Assembly: GCA_005882905.1 (NCBI GenBank)
Contig: VBBG01000080.1
Coordinates: 1 to 7,048 of the forward strand
Reading direction: 5' to 3'
DNA length: 7,048 nucleotides
DNA from: Candidatus Bathyarchaeota archaeon
GTDB lineage: Archaea > Thermoproteota > Bathyarchaeia > 40CM-2-53-6
In this document: one piece after another, positions 1 to 5,440 of the stretch
Layout of the letters: every line of letters starts with the position of its first letter
How positions within the stretch are numbered: the stretch's first letter is position 1
Made by a program: the position numbers and the translations under genes
Notes under the pieces: generated by a model
Databases searched by the model: none
The model's input: the letters and a program-made list of their open reading frames with translations, nothing else
What the model was told of the DNA's origin: nothing

Positions 1-93
1 AAAATGAAACTAGATTACGCTAGACCCACTAAGGAAGAGCTGATGATCTACTGGGATTCGATCGGGCTACACGGAGACTTCTGGAAACTGTAA
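1..93 (+). CDS. 3' end of an unidentified protein-coding gene
   Basis: Frame 1 is open from the window edge to a TAA at 91-93 and encodes 30 residues, ending in a tail rich in aromatic residues (YWDSIGLHGDFWKL). There is an ATG at 4, but a 29-residue peptide starting exactly at the window edge is less likely than the end of a longer gene entering from the left. I do not recognise the family from this fragment. It lies upstream of the thioesterase on the same strand, with a 158-base gap, so co-transcription is possible but not shown. Confidence 0.45.
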   Translation, partial: KMKLDYARPTKEELMIYWDSIGLHGDFWKL

Positions 94-251
94 GGCCATG
101 AAACCAACCAGACCAAACTTTTCAGTATAAGGGCTAACGAAAGCGAGAACAGGTTGAGAGATCTGGACACCAGGAACCTTCGGCGAATTGCAAGCCGCGA
201 ACAGCACGCTCTTGGGGAAAGCTAAAGTTCGAGTCTCGAGGTGGTCCCAGC
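94..251 (+). other. Intergenic leader upstream of the thioesterase
   Basis: I see no gene in this stretch. The thioesterase frame is open back to a TAA at 135-137 but contains no ATG, GTG or TTG before 252. A TATAA at 126-130 could be a promoter element. If so, the transcript would carry a leader of roughly 100 bases, unlike the short leaders elsewhere in the window. The 3' end of the region holds the ribosome site of the next gene. Confidence 0.4.
238..243 (+). promoter_or_regulatory. Shine-Dalgarno site of the thioesterase
   Basis: GAGGTG matches six bases complementary to the usual archaeal 16S 3' end, and lies 8 bases before the ATG at 252. It supports this start codon. It also suggests the gene is translated from a leadered message. 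Confidence 0.7.
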
Positions 252-731
252 ATGAGACCTTCAAAGCCTGTCAGCAGTTCAAAATCGATCATATCAACGC
301 AGATGCTTCCGAGCGATGCAAACCCCATGGGCAACGTTCACGGAGGCACAATCCTCAAGCAGGTTGATGTTGCTGCAGGAGTTACTGCTCTCCGCCACAC
401 CAGGATGAACATTGTCACAGCCAGCATAGACCGTATGGATTTTTACAATCCTGTCTACGTTGGAAACCTGCTCACCCTCAAAGCCTCCGTCAACTACTGC
501 GGCAGAACCTCAATGGAAGTTGGCGTCAGAATAGAAGCCGAGGACCTGAAGACTGGCAAGATCACACACACTGGATCTTGCTACCTAACATACGTCGCCT
601 TGGACGAGACCGGGAGGCCCACAGAGGCTCCGGACGTTGTTCCAGAGACTATTGAGGAGAAGCGTCGATGGGAAGCTGGGAAGAAGAGACGAGAGGAACG
701 CTTGCGATTCATCGCATTCAAAGAAAAGTGA
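252..731 (+). CDS. Hotdog-fold acyl-CoA thioesterase (YciA/BFIT-like)
   Basis: The 159-residue product hydrolyses, by family, acyl-CoA to free acid and CoA in the cytoplasm. Seen in the sequence: the hotdog signature around residues 24-48, with N24-P-M-G-N-V-H-G-G followed by D39 on the central helix. The Asn and Asp of this pattern are the catalytic pair in YciA-type thioesterases. A second conserved block runs from about 55 to 82 (TASIDRMDFYNPVYVGN). The last 27 residues (133-159) form a highly charged Lys/Arg/Glu helix, common in this family. Length is normal for a single-domain member, which would act as an oligomer. The start is fixed by the GAGGTG site, and no in-frame start precedes it. 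It converges on the minus-strand SRPBCC gene. Substrate chain length cannot be read from sequence, but the acyl-CoA genes to the right make a CoA-recycling role plausible. Confidence 0.9.
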   Translation: MRPSKPVSSSKSIISTQMLPSDANPMGNVHGGTILKQVDVAAGVTALRHTRMNIVTASIDRMDFYNPVYVGNLLTLKASVNYCGRTSMEVGVRIEAEDLKTGKITHTGSCYLTYVALDETGRPTEAPDVVPETIEEKRRWEAGKKRREERLRFIAFKEK

Positions 732-735
732 AATA

Positions 736-744
736 TTCTTTTTC
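736..744 (+). terminator. T-rich transcription end of the thioesterase
   Basis: TTCTTTTTC begins 5 bases after the thioesterase stop codon. Archaeal RNA polymerase commonly terminates on such T-tracts without a hairpin. It lies in the 67-base gap between convergent genes. No comparable T-tract is visible for the opposing gene. Confidence 0.45.
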
Positions 745-798
745 GAAGGAAACTTAGGCTGGCCGAGCGCAGACCATGGTGACTGACATCAATTGGTC

Positions 799-1107
799 TC
801 AGTTGTCGCAGTAGCCCTGATCCCACGTTCTCTTGATATCGTGGTTCCTGATGTCGACGTTGTAATCGGCTGCTGCTTTGAGCGCGAGCAGGACGGAAAC
901 CCAACCCGGCCACTCTTCATCACTTCCGACAGCCTCAGCGCGACGCGTCAGATCAGTGCCGCCCGCTCCATCGTCCGAGATGTCAACGGTTACCTTGCTC
1001 CCACCCAGACCATCAATGAACTGGAACTCTATCCGGCCATCCTGCTCGGTCGATTTTTCGGCCCAGAACCTTTCTCTGCCTGTGTCTGTAGCGAACATGC
1101 CGTGCAC
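799..1107 (-). CDS. SRPBCC (AHSA1/START-like) protein, short and possibly degraded
   Basis: From a GTG at 1107 the frame gives 102 residues ending in the pattern NHDxxRTWxxGYxDN, which I know from SRPBCC/AHSA1-type proteins, with the preceding helix GWVSVLLALKAA (69-80). The fold binds hydrophobic ligands; no specific role can be assigned. The frame continues upstream of the GTG to a TAG at 1192-1194, and those 28 codons (including KPRKIIWRLHLKSPPNIV) look like the first strand and turn of the domain. There is no ATG, GTG or TTG among them, so the GTG start truncates the fold. In addition, the strands normally lying between the EFxF motif and the GGS motif seem to be missing at residues 33-36, an estimated gap of about 20 residues. 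It may be a decaying gene, use a rare start, or be read through from the dioxygenase. Confidence 0.65.
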   Translation of the reverse strand: MHGMFATDTGRERFWAEKSTEQDGRIEFQFIDGLGGSKVTVDISDDGAGGTDLTRRAEAVGSDEEWPGWVSVLLALKAAADYNVDIRNHDIKRTWDQGYCDN

Positions 1108-1191
1108 GATGTTCGGAGGAGATTTCAGGTGAAGTCGCCAGATTATCTTTCGGGGTTTGTCCAGACCCTTCTCACTTCCGTCGGCGAACTG

Positions 1192-1785
1192 CTAGTCTGA
1201 TTCTTCGTCGCGGAGGACGTTGCAATAGCCTGAGACAAACTTGCTAACTTCGCCGGTCACAGGATCATAGCTGTGTCTCTCGGCTGTTCCGATGTCGAGA
1301 CCGTACATGTGTATGCTGAGAGATGATGCGATTGAAACATTGTCGATTCTATGTATTCCCGCTCTACCCAGGACAGTCACATGGCCCTTCTTGTTGATTC
1401 TCTCGCCCACCATCTCCAACCTTGCTCTCCTCCGGTTAGAGCCGTCGTCCCTCCTTCTGTAGATTGATTCTCTCTCCTCTCCCTCGCAGACTCCCACCAC
1501 TGCCCATGTGAGGTGATCGTGAATTGGGGTTGTCTGGCCCGGCGACCAGTTTCCAGCCATGACCGAGAATATCCTATCGGCTGGCCTGTAGACAAGATTG
1601 TTGGCGAATCTGTCTCTCCTTGGAGCGAAGGCCTCTTTGGGCACCGAACCGGGAGTCGTGATCAGTCTCTCCATCAGTGGTTTCAAACGACGAAGCGCAT
1701 CAGTCTCTGATGGGTACGATCTGATTACACCCTCAGCCTCCCTTGTGAAGACGTCTATCGAAAAAGGCTCCAAAGCAGATCCCAC
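1192..1785 (-). CDS. Cysteine/3-mercaptopropionate dioxygenase-like cupin
   Basis: This 197-residue cupin likely uses mononuclear Fe(II) and O2 to oxidise a thiol to a sulfinate. Seen: PIHDH with iron ligands H89 and H91, the third ligand H145 in GIHRIDN, and the S157-H159-Y161 relay that matches the Ser-His-Tyr triad of thiol dioxygenases. R170, nine residues after that Tyr, falls where 3-mercaptopropionate dioxygenases carry their carboxylate-binding Arg, whereas the position of the substrate Arg of mammalian cysteine dioxygenase appears to be Asn (N62). This favours a 3-mercaptopropionate-type or other small-thiol substrate. C100 sits after the HxH motif. Length is normal. The GTG start has AAGGAT 5 bases upstream (1791-1796). 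The gene follows the acetyltransferase by 79 bases and has the SRPBCC frame directly behind its stop. A 15-base palindrome lies 28 bases upstream. Confidence 0.85.
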   Translation of the reverse strand: MGSALEPFSIDVFTREAEGVIRSYPSETDALRRLKPLMERLITTPGSVPKEAFAPRRDRFANNLVYRPADRIFSVMAGNWSPGQTTPIHDHLTWAVVGVCEGEERESIYRRRDDGSNRRRARLEMVGERINKKGHVTVLGRAGIHRIDNVSIASSLSIHMYGLDIGTAERHSYDPVTGEVSKFVSGYCNVLRDEESD

Positions 1786-1813
1786 TATCTATCCTTGAAG
1801 TATAAGGACAACC

Positions 1814-1828
1814 GGGAAGAGTCTTCCC
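1814..1828. promoter_or_regulatory. Perfect 15-base palindrome upstream of the dioxygenase
   Basis: GGGAAGA-G-TCTTCCC has 7-base arms around a single base. It lies between the acetyltransferase stop and the dioxygenase start. A TATA-like TTCTTAAC on the minus strand lies just upstream (about 1831-1838), so the palindrome would sit between TATA box and transcription start, a usual place for a repressor. A one-base centre makes a stable RNA hairpin unlikely, which favours a dimeric DNA-binding site over a terminator. Confidence 0.5.
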
Positions 1829-1864
1829 ACGTTAAGAATTGCAACACTTTCACTGTCCGCAATT

Positions 1865-2503
1865 TCAGATGGTTCTCCGCATCACGACAGTGGTTGTTCG
1901 GCCATTCCCGAACGGAGCGACGATCTTGAACCCGGCTTTCTCGAACATTGAGACTGTTCCAGTGCACATGTAGCCTGGTCCCTGATCAGTCTTGCTCACT
2001 GGAATGGCTTCGACGAGACCGCCTCCCTTCTTTCGAATACTCTCTAGGGCAGTGTTTAGCGCAGCGCTCGCGACGCCACTCTTCCGATACTTCTTGTCAA
2101 CAACGAAGCAGGTTATTCTCCAGAGTCTTTCCCTGCTGTCCTCGGGCGCGAGATTCCGATACTTGCGGCTGTTGTCAACGCGCGGTAGCTCTTCTCTCGG
2201 CCCATACTGGCACCATCCTACTGGTTCTCCATCTGCGTAGACAAGTATCCCATGGGCCCGTCCTTGCTTGACGAGTTCTGCCTTACGCCGACGGTTCCCT
2301 ACAGCCCTCTGAGCCCTGGTGCGTGGTTGTTGGTTCTCGGGCATGGAGTAGGATGATACGTGGTGATGCATGCACCAACACCACCACGCATCCCCAATTC
2401 CTGATTTCTCGAAGAGCCTCTCTAAATCGGGCCACGTGTTACCCGACAACTCCTTAGACGTGTATTCCCAGGCTTTTGGGTCCAACGGACTGGCAAGCCT
2501 CAC
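1865..2503 (-). CDS. GNAT-family N-acetyltransferase
   Basis: The 212-residue protein is predicted to transfer an acetyl group from acetyl-CoA to an amine; the substrate is unknown. The N-terminal part has a Trp/Cys-rich segment (WWCWCM, 40-45) and a basic helix (61-80), followed by the first core strands (HGILVYADGEPVGWCQYGP, 84-102). Motif A, which binds the CoA pyrophosphate, is at about 130-156: the strand ITCFVVDKKYR followed by KSGVASAAL, a variant of the usual Q/RxxGxG/A loop. The C-terminal MFEKAGFKIV (186-195) is the usual GNAT helix-strand end. The start is GTG at 2503, without a clear ribosome site; the nearest TATA-like box (2543-2548) would give a leader of about 16 bases. It is divergent from the dehydrogenase and shares its promoter region. 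Confidence 0.85.
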   Translation of the reverse strand: MRLASPLDPKAWEYTSKELSGNTWPDLERLFEKSGIGDAWWCWCMHHHVSSYSMPENQQPRTRAQRAVGNRRRKAELVKQGRAHGILVYADGEPVGWCQYGPREELPRVDNSRKYRNLAPEDSRERLWRITCFVVDKKYRKSGVASAALNTALESIRKKGGGLVEAIPVSKTDQGPGYMCTGTVSMFEKAGFKIVAPFGNGRTTTVVMRRTI

Positions 2504-2526
2504 TCTCTAGGCAAATCGGGTCTCAC

Positions 2527-2548
2527 TTCGACACTCGTCGAATTTAAA
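2527..2548. promoter_or_regulatory. Divergent promoter with perfect inverted repeat beside a TATA box
   Basis: TTTAAA at 2543-2548 is a self-complementary TATA-like box. On the plus strand it predicts a start near 2571, giving an almost leaderless dehydrogenase message (ATG at 2575). On the minus strand it predicts a start near 2519 for the acetyltransferase (GTG at 2503). Directly next to it, TTCGAC-ACTC-GTCGAA (2527-2542) is a perfect inverted repeat with 6-base arms and a 4-base spacer. It covers the position of the TFB-recognition element for the plus-strand promoter and would lie downstream of TATA for the minus-strand one. Confidence 0.6.
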
Positions 2549-2574
2549 GAAAAGCGTGATGGGACCCTCGTGAT

Positions 2575-3474
2575 ATGAAAGTCGCTGTTGTGGGGTTTGG
2601 AATGATGGGACGGCAGATCGCCCAAGTCTTCGCCCAGCAAGGCCACGAAGTAGCAGTGACAGACGAGAATAAGCAAGCACTAACAGCGGGTATTGATGAG
2701 ATATCAAACGGGCCCTACGGTGTCAAATCAGCGATAGCCAAAGGCAAAATGACCGCAAACGAGGGCGCAAAGACGCTCGAAGCCATCAGAGCGACCTCGA
2801 AAATAGATGATGCGTGCAAGGACGCCGACTTGGTGATCGAGGCCGTTTTCGAAGACCTGCACCTTAAGCGGGAAATCCTCAGTCGACTGGACTCTATCGT
2901 CCCACAGAAAGCACTAATCGCATCAAACACGTCCACGCTGGGCATCTCAAAGATAGCATCAAAGCTAGGCAAGAAGGAACGAGTGCTGGGAATGCACTTC
3001 TTCAATCCAGCCCAAGTCACCAAACTCGTCGAGATAGTCAAGGGGGAGCATACATCCCTCTCTACCGTTCAAGATGCAGCTAAGATCGTTCAGATGATCG
3101 GCAAGACTCCAATCATAGCGCGTGACGAGCCAGGCTTCGTGGCAAATCGCCTCGGCCTAACACTCTACATCGAAGCGTCGAGGCTCTTCGAAGAGGGCGT
3201 AGCCACCATTCAGGACATCGACCTGGCGATGAAACTCGGCTACAACCATCCCATGGGACCCTTCGAAACCGCAGACCTGGTCGGACTAGACACGCGACTC
3301 CGCAACCTCGAGGCACTGTTCCAGCAGACAGGAGACGAGAAATGGATCCCTCCAAAGTCCCTGAGAGAGATGGTCAACCAAGGCTACATCGGAGACCCTA
3401 CCCGGCGACCCGGGAGCAAAGGCGGCTACTACACGTACACGGGACCAAACACGCAGACCCATCCTCCGCCCTAG
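2575..3474 (+). CDS. 3-hydroxyacyl-CoA dehydrogenase (3-hydroxybutyryl-CoA dehydrogenase type)
   Basis: This 299-residue enzyme oxidises L-3-hydroxyacyl-CoA to 3-oxoacyl-CoA with NAD+, a beta-oxidation step. The N-terminal Rossmann domain has G7-F-G-M-M-G12, and D30 at the end of the second strand favours NAD over NADP. Catalytic residues line up with human HAD by spacing: S120 (in SNTST), H141 (MHFFNP), E153 (LVEIV) and N191 (VANR). The C-terminal helical dimer domain runs from about 187 and includes the MGPFETADLVGLD segment and the closing GSKGGYYTY. Length and domain order are those of the stand-alone Hbd/PaaH type, with no fused crotonase domain. The ATG lies 4 bases after the predicted transcription start. 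It precedes two crotonases, its likely pathway partners, but is separated from them by 356 bases with a fresh promoter. Confidence 0.95.
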   Translation: MKVAVVGFGMMGRQIAQVFAQQGHEVAVTDENKQALTAGIDEISNGPYGVKSAIAKGKMTANEGAKTLEAIRATSKIDDACKDADLVIEAVFEDLHLKREILSRLDSIVPQKALIASNTSTLGISKIASKLGKKERVLGMHFFNPAQVTKLVEIVKGEHTSLSTVQDAAKIVQMIGKTPIIARDEPGFVANRLGLTLYIEASRLFEEGVATIQDIDLAMKLGYNHPMGPFETADLVGLDTRLRNLEALFQQTGDEKWIPPKSLREMVNQGYIGDPTRRPGSKGGYYTYTGPNTQTHPPP

Positions 3475-3519
3475 CCTTCTATTGAAGCGTCCAAGGTCTA
3501 TTGGAAGAGGAGCTTTTCG

Positions 3520-3552
3520 TGCTCGTTTTCCTTGCGGCTCCTGCTCGTTTTC
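3520..3552 (+). repeat. 11-base direct repeat TGCTCGTTTTC, two copies
   Basis: Identical copies at 3520-3530 and 3542-3552, with starts 22 bases apart. Each contains a TTTTC tract, so they may act as tandem termination sites for the dehydrogenase message. Chance or local duplication is also possible. Confidence 0.4.
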
Positions 3553-3652
3553 AGCCTCTCTCAAGAGCCTCTTCAGGTTTCAAAACAGCCCCAGAACCCG
3601 AAAACAAGCCCAGTACCAGAAAAATCCTATCCAGACCCCCCTCCCCCGGGGG

Positions 3653-3759
3653 GCGAGTAGGACACTCTCCACCGACAATCCCCGAAACCGGAGTCACCGG
3701 ACCCCGCAATTCTCCCCTGCACGCTGATACTCTAGCGAGTAGCCGAAATCGGGATCACC
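3653..3759 (+). repeat. Diverged direct repeats in the spacer
   Basis: CCGAAACCGGAGTCACC (3682-3698) and CCGAAATCGGGATCACC (3743-3759) agree at 14 of 17 positions. Each is preceded by GCGAGTAG: 3653-3660, which is 21 bases before the first, and 3735-3742, directly before the second. This suggests an old local duplication or a repeated binding element. The copies are too few and too diverged to be a CRISPR array. Confidence 0.4.
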
Positions 3760-3791
3760 AATCCAGCAATGCAAGAGATAGACCGACCAAC

Positions 3792-3819
3792 TCTTTTAAC
3801 GCGTAGACCAAGGCTGGTC
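3792..3819 (+). promoter_or_regulatory. TATA-like box and inverted repeat before the first crotonase
   Basis: TCTTTTAAC at 3792-3800 resembles an archaeal TATA box. Transcription would start near 3822, about 9 bases before the TTG start. GACCA-AGGC-TGGTC (3806-3819) is an inverted repeat with 5-base arms between the box and the expected start, where a repressor could bind. The arms are short, so the operator reading is tentative. Confidence 0.4.
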
Positions 3820-3830
3820 ATCTGACCCAG

Positions 3831-4544
3831 TTGACCTACGCCAACATCCTAGTACAAACCGAGCCTCCCCTCGGAATAATCCATCTCAACCGTCCAAAAG
3901 TCCTCAACGCACTCAACTTCGAACTCCTCAGAGAAGTCGTCGAGGCCCTAGAGACCTTCGACAAAGACGACAGGATCAGAGTCACAATCCTAACCGGGAA
4001 TGAAGACGCGTTCTCAGCGGGAGCAGACATCAAAGAGCTGTCCGAAGCCACGCCTGTCGACCTGATAAAAGAAAGCAAGTTCGCGCTCTGGGACAGACTC
4101 AAAAAGATCGCCAAGCCGATCATCGGAGCAATCAGTGGCCACACGCTCGGTGGAGGATGCGAACTCGCGATGAACTGCGACATCATCATCGCTTCTGAGA
4201 CAGCCCGGTTCGGTCAGCCCGAGATCAACATCGGAATAATGCCAGGCGCCGGCGGGACCCAACGCCTGACTAGGACGACAGAGAAGCACGGTCTCGTCAA
4301 CAAAGTCGTACCAGTAGAGGCATATTTCGAAGAAGCAAAGAAGCTCGCACTGCAGATCGCACAGAAAGCCCCCGTCGCCGTACGCCTAGCAAAAGAAGCT
4401 GTTCTGAAATCGTTTGACACACCACTTGAAGAGGGATTACAGTTTGAGAGGAGAAACTTCTACCTGCTCTTCTCAACAGAGGACATGCGAGAGGGCATGA
4501 AAGCCTTCACAGAGAAAAGACCACCCCAGTTCAAGGGACGATAG
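3831..4544 (+). CDS. Enoyl-CoA hydratase (crotonase family) with an internal gap
   Basis: The 237-residue protein should hydrate trans-2-enoyl-CoA to 3-hydroxyacyl-CoA, feeding the upstream dehydrogenase. It has both catalytic glutamates, E111 (GGGCELAM) and E131 (PEINIGIMPGAGG), with the 20-residue spacing of rat E144/E164, and oxyanion-hole positions A65 (SAGADI) and G108. However, after QRLTRT the sequence goes directly to EKHGLVNKVVP at about residue 149. The neighbouring crotonase has 20 more residues here, including the helix and the LIMTGR segment that normally follow the active-site loop. Families are usually about 255-265 residues, so this is a clean in-frame gap without a stop. The TTG start fits the family N-terminus (TYANILV before LNRP). 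One base separates it from the next gene, so the two form a translationally close pair. Confidence 0.85.
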   Translation: MTYANILVQTEPPLGIIHLNRPKVLNALNFELLREVVEALETFDKDDRIRVTILTGNEDAFSAGADIKELSEATPVDLIKESKFALWDRLKKIAKPIIGAISGHTLGGGCELAMNCDIIIASETARFGQPEINIGIMPGAGGTQRLTRTTEKHGLVNKVVPVEAYFEEAKKLALQIAQKAPVAVRLAKEAVLKSFDTPLEEGLQFERRNFYLLFSTEDMREGMKAFTEKRPPQFKGR

Positions 4545-4545
4545 C

Positions 4546-5340
4546 GTGGGCTACGAAACTATCATCGTCGAGAAGAAGAACCAGATAGCAAGAATCACAC
4601 TCAATCGCCCCCAGGCCCTAAACGCGCTCAATGAGACGATGGGAGAAGAACTCAAGGCGACCCTCAAAGAGGCCGAGAGGGACCCGGAGAGCCGATGCCT
4701 AATAATTACCGGCGCAGGCCGAGCATTCTCAGCAGGCGAAGACGTCTCGGGATTGAAAGAGAGATACGCTGGAGGAGCACACCCCTCACTCGGCGACCAC
4801 CTACGGAAAAAATACCATCCAATCATCCTCCGGATCCGCAACATGGAGAAACCGGTCATCGCACGAATCAACGGGATAGCCGCTGGCAGCGGCGCGAGCA
4901 TCGCCCTCGCCTGCGATATCCGAATCGCCTCAGAGGAGGCAGGCCTCAAACAAGCCTTCATCGGAGTAGGATTGGTACCAGATTCTGGAAGTAGCTACTT
5001 CCTCACCCGGACCCTCGGCCCGGGACGAGCACTCGAACTTATCATGACCGGAAGAACCGTAGGAGCGAAGGAGGCCGAAACCCTCGGCCTCGTCAACAAG
5101 ACAGTACCCACGGCAGAACTGGACAAGACTGTGGATGAGATGGCCGAGAAACTGGCGAATGGACCCACTAAGGCGCTGGGACTCTCAAAGAGAGTCGTCA
5201 ACCAAGCAACCAGACTCGAACTATCAGACGCCCTGGAATACGAGGCTCAAAACCAGGAGATCGCGGGCCGAACGAAGGATCACCTAGAAGCTGTCAGAGC
5301 TTTTCTCGAGAAACGTCAGCCCAAATTCTCAGGCAATTAG
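4546..5340 (+). CDS. PaaG-like enoyl-CoA isomerase (crotonase family)
   Basis: This 264-residue crotonase has full family length and the fold's landmarks: LNRPQALNAL (19-28), the oxyanion loop SAGEDV (62-67), and GIAAGSGASIALACD (110-124). Both hydratase glutamates are absent: the E144 position is Ser (S118) and the E164 position is non-acidic. Instead D146 in VPDSG matches the single catalytic Asp of PaaG, the ring 1,2-epoxyphenylacetyl-CoA isomerase that also shifts double bonds in enoyl-CoAs. The C-terminus (AFLEKRQPKFSGN) is PaaG-like as well. An isomerase acting on ring-derived or unsaturated acyl-CoA is therefore more likely than a hydratase. The GTG start is one base after the upstream stop; AAGGGA just before the stop is a weak ribosome site, so coupled translation is likely. 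Confidence 0.85.
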   Translation: MGYETIIVEKKNQIARITLNRPQALNALNETMGEELKATLKEAERDPESRCLIITGAGRAFSAGEDVSGLKERYAGGAHPSLGDHLRKKYHPIILRIRNMEKPVIARINGIAAGSGASIALACDIRIASEEAGLKQAFIGVGLVPDSGSSYFLTRTLGPGRALELIMTGRTVGAKEAETLGLVNKTVPTAELDKTVDEMAEKLANGPTKALGLSKRVVNQATRLELSDALEYEAQNQEIAGRTKDHLEAVRAFLEKRQPKFSGN

Positions 5341-5376
5341 CCTACAAATCCCTCGGGTTCACCGAACAAGTGCGTT

Positions 5377-5407
5377 TCACGTGATCTGGAGCCTCGCAGG
5401 TTTAAGT
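5377..5407 (+). promoter_or_regulatory. Promoter of the ferritin-like/EthD gene pair
   Basis: TTTAAGT at 5401-5407 is a TATA-like box predicting a start near 5430, about 11 bases before the ATG at 5441; no ribosome site is visible. Upstream, TCACGTGA (5377-5384) is an 8-base palindrome and GTTC-ACC-GAAC (5356-5366) a smaller one. Either could be a regulator site, though both are short enough to occur by chance. Confidence 0.45.
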
Positions 5408-5440
5408 AACATGCCGAACCATCGCGGATAGAATACGGCG

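Larger units (their letters stand above)
3475..3830 (+). other. Gene-free 356-base spacer with short repeats
   Basis: I see no credible gene. Open frames exist on both strands, but those on the plus strand start at TTG and encode Pro/Ser/Arg-rich low-complexity sequence without any recognisable domain. The first part is pyrimidine-rich with three TTTT tracts (3514-3551), a plausible transcription end for the dehydrogenase. The middle has a C/G block, CCCCCGGGGG, at 3643-3652. The remainder carries diverged direct repeats, and the end holds the promoter of the next gene. Confidence 0.55.

Noticed and set aside
221..251. GTTCGAGTCTC resembling a tRNA T-loop
   Set aside because: The flanking bases do not form a T-stem, and no matching acceptor, D or anticodon arms are found upstream.
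1192..1194. TAG read as pyrrolysine
   Set aside because: The dioxygenase ends at a natural family-length C-terminus here, and nothing in the window indicates pyrrolysine use. Kept only as a remote form of read-through.
793..1200. Long plus-strand open frame opposite the SRPBCC gene
   Set aside because: The product shows no domain, while the minus strand encodes a clear SRPBCC C-terminal motif over the same bases.
1785..1967. Minus-strand open frame of 60 codons spanning the acetyltransferase end and the following gap
   Set aside because: It overlaps the acetyltransferase out of frame and has no domain; the gap contains a promoter-like region instead.
3682..3759. Possible CRISPR-like array
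   Set aside because: Only two diverged 17-base copies with unequal surroundings and no regular spacers.
3482..3806. Two overlapping plus-strand open frames in the spacer, starting at TTG
   Set aside because: Low-complexity Pro/Ser/Arg-rich products with no recognisable domain. They overlap each other, and the region also holds T-tracts and a promoter.
5411..5431. Tiny open frame ATG...TAG before the ferritin-like gene
   Set aside because: It lies almost wholly upstream of the expected transcription start set by the TATA-like box at 5401, and encodes only six residues.
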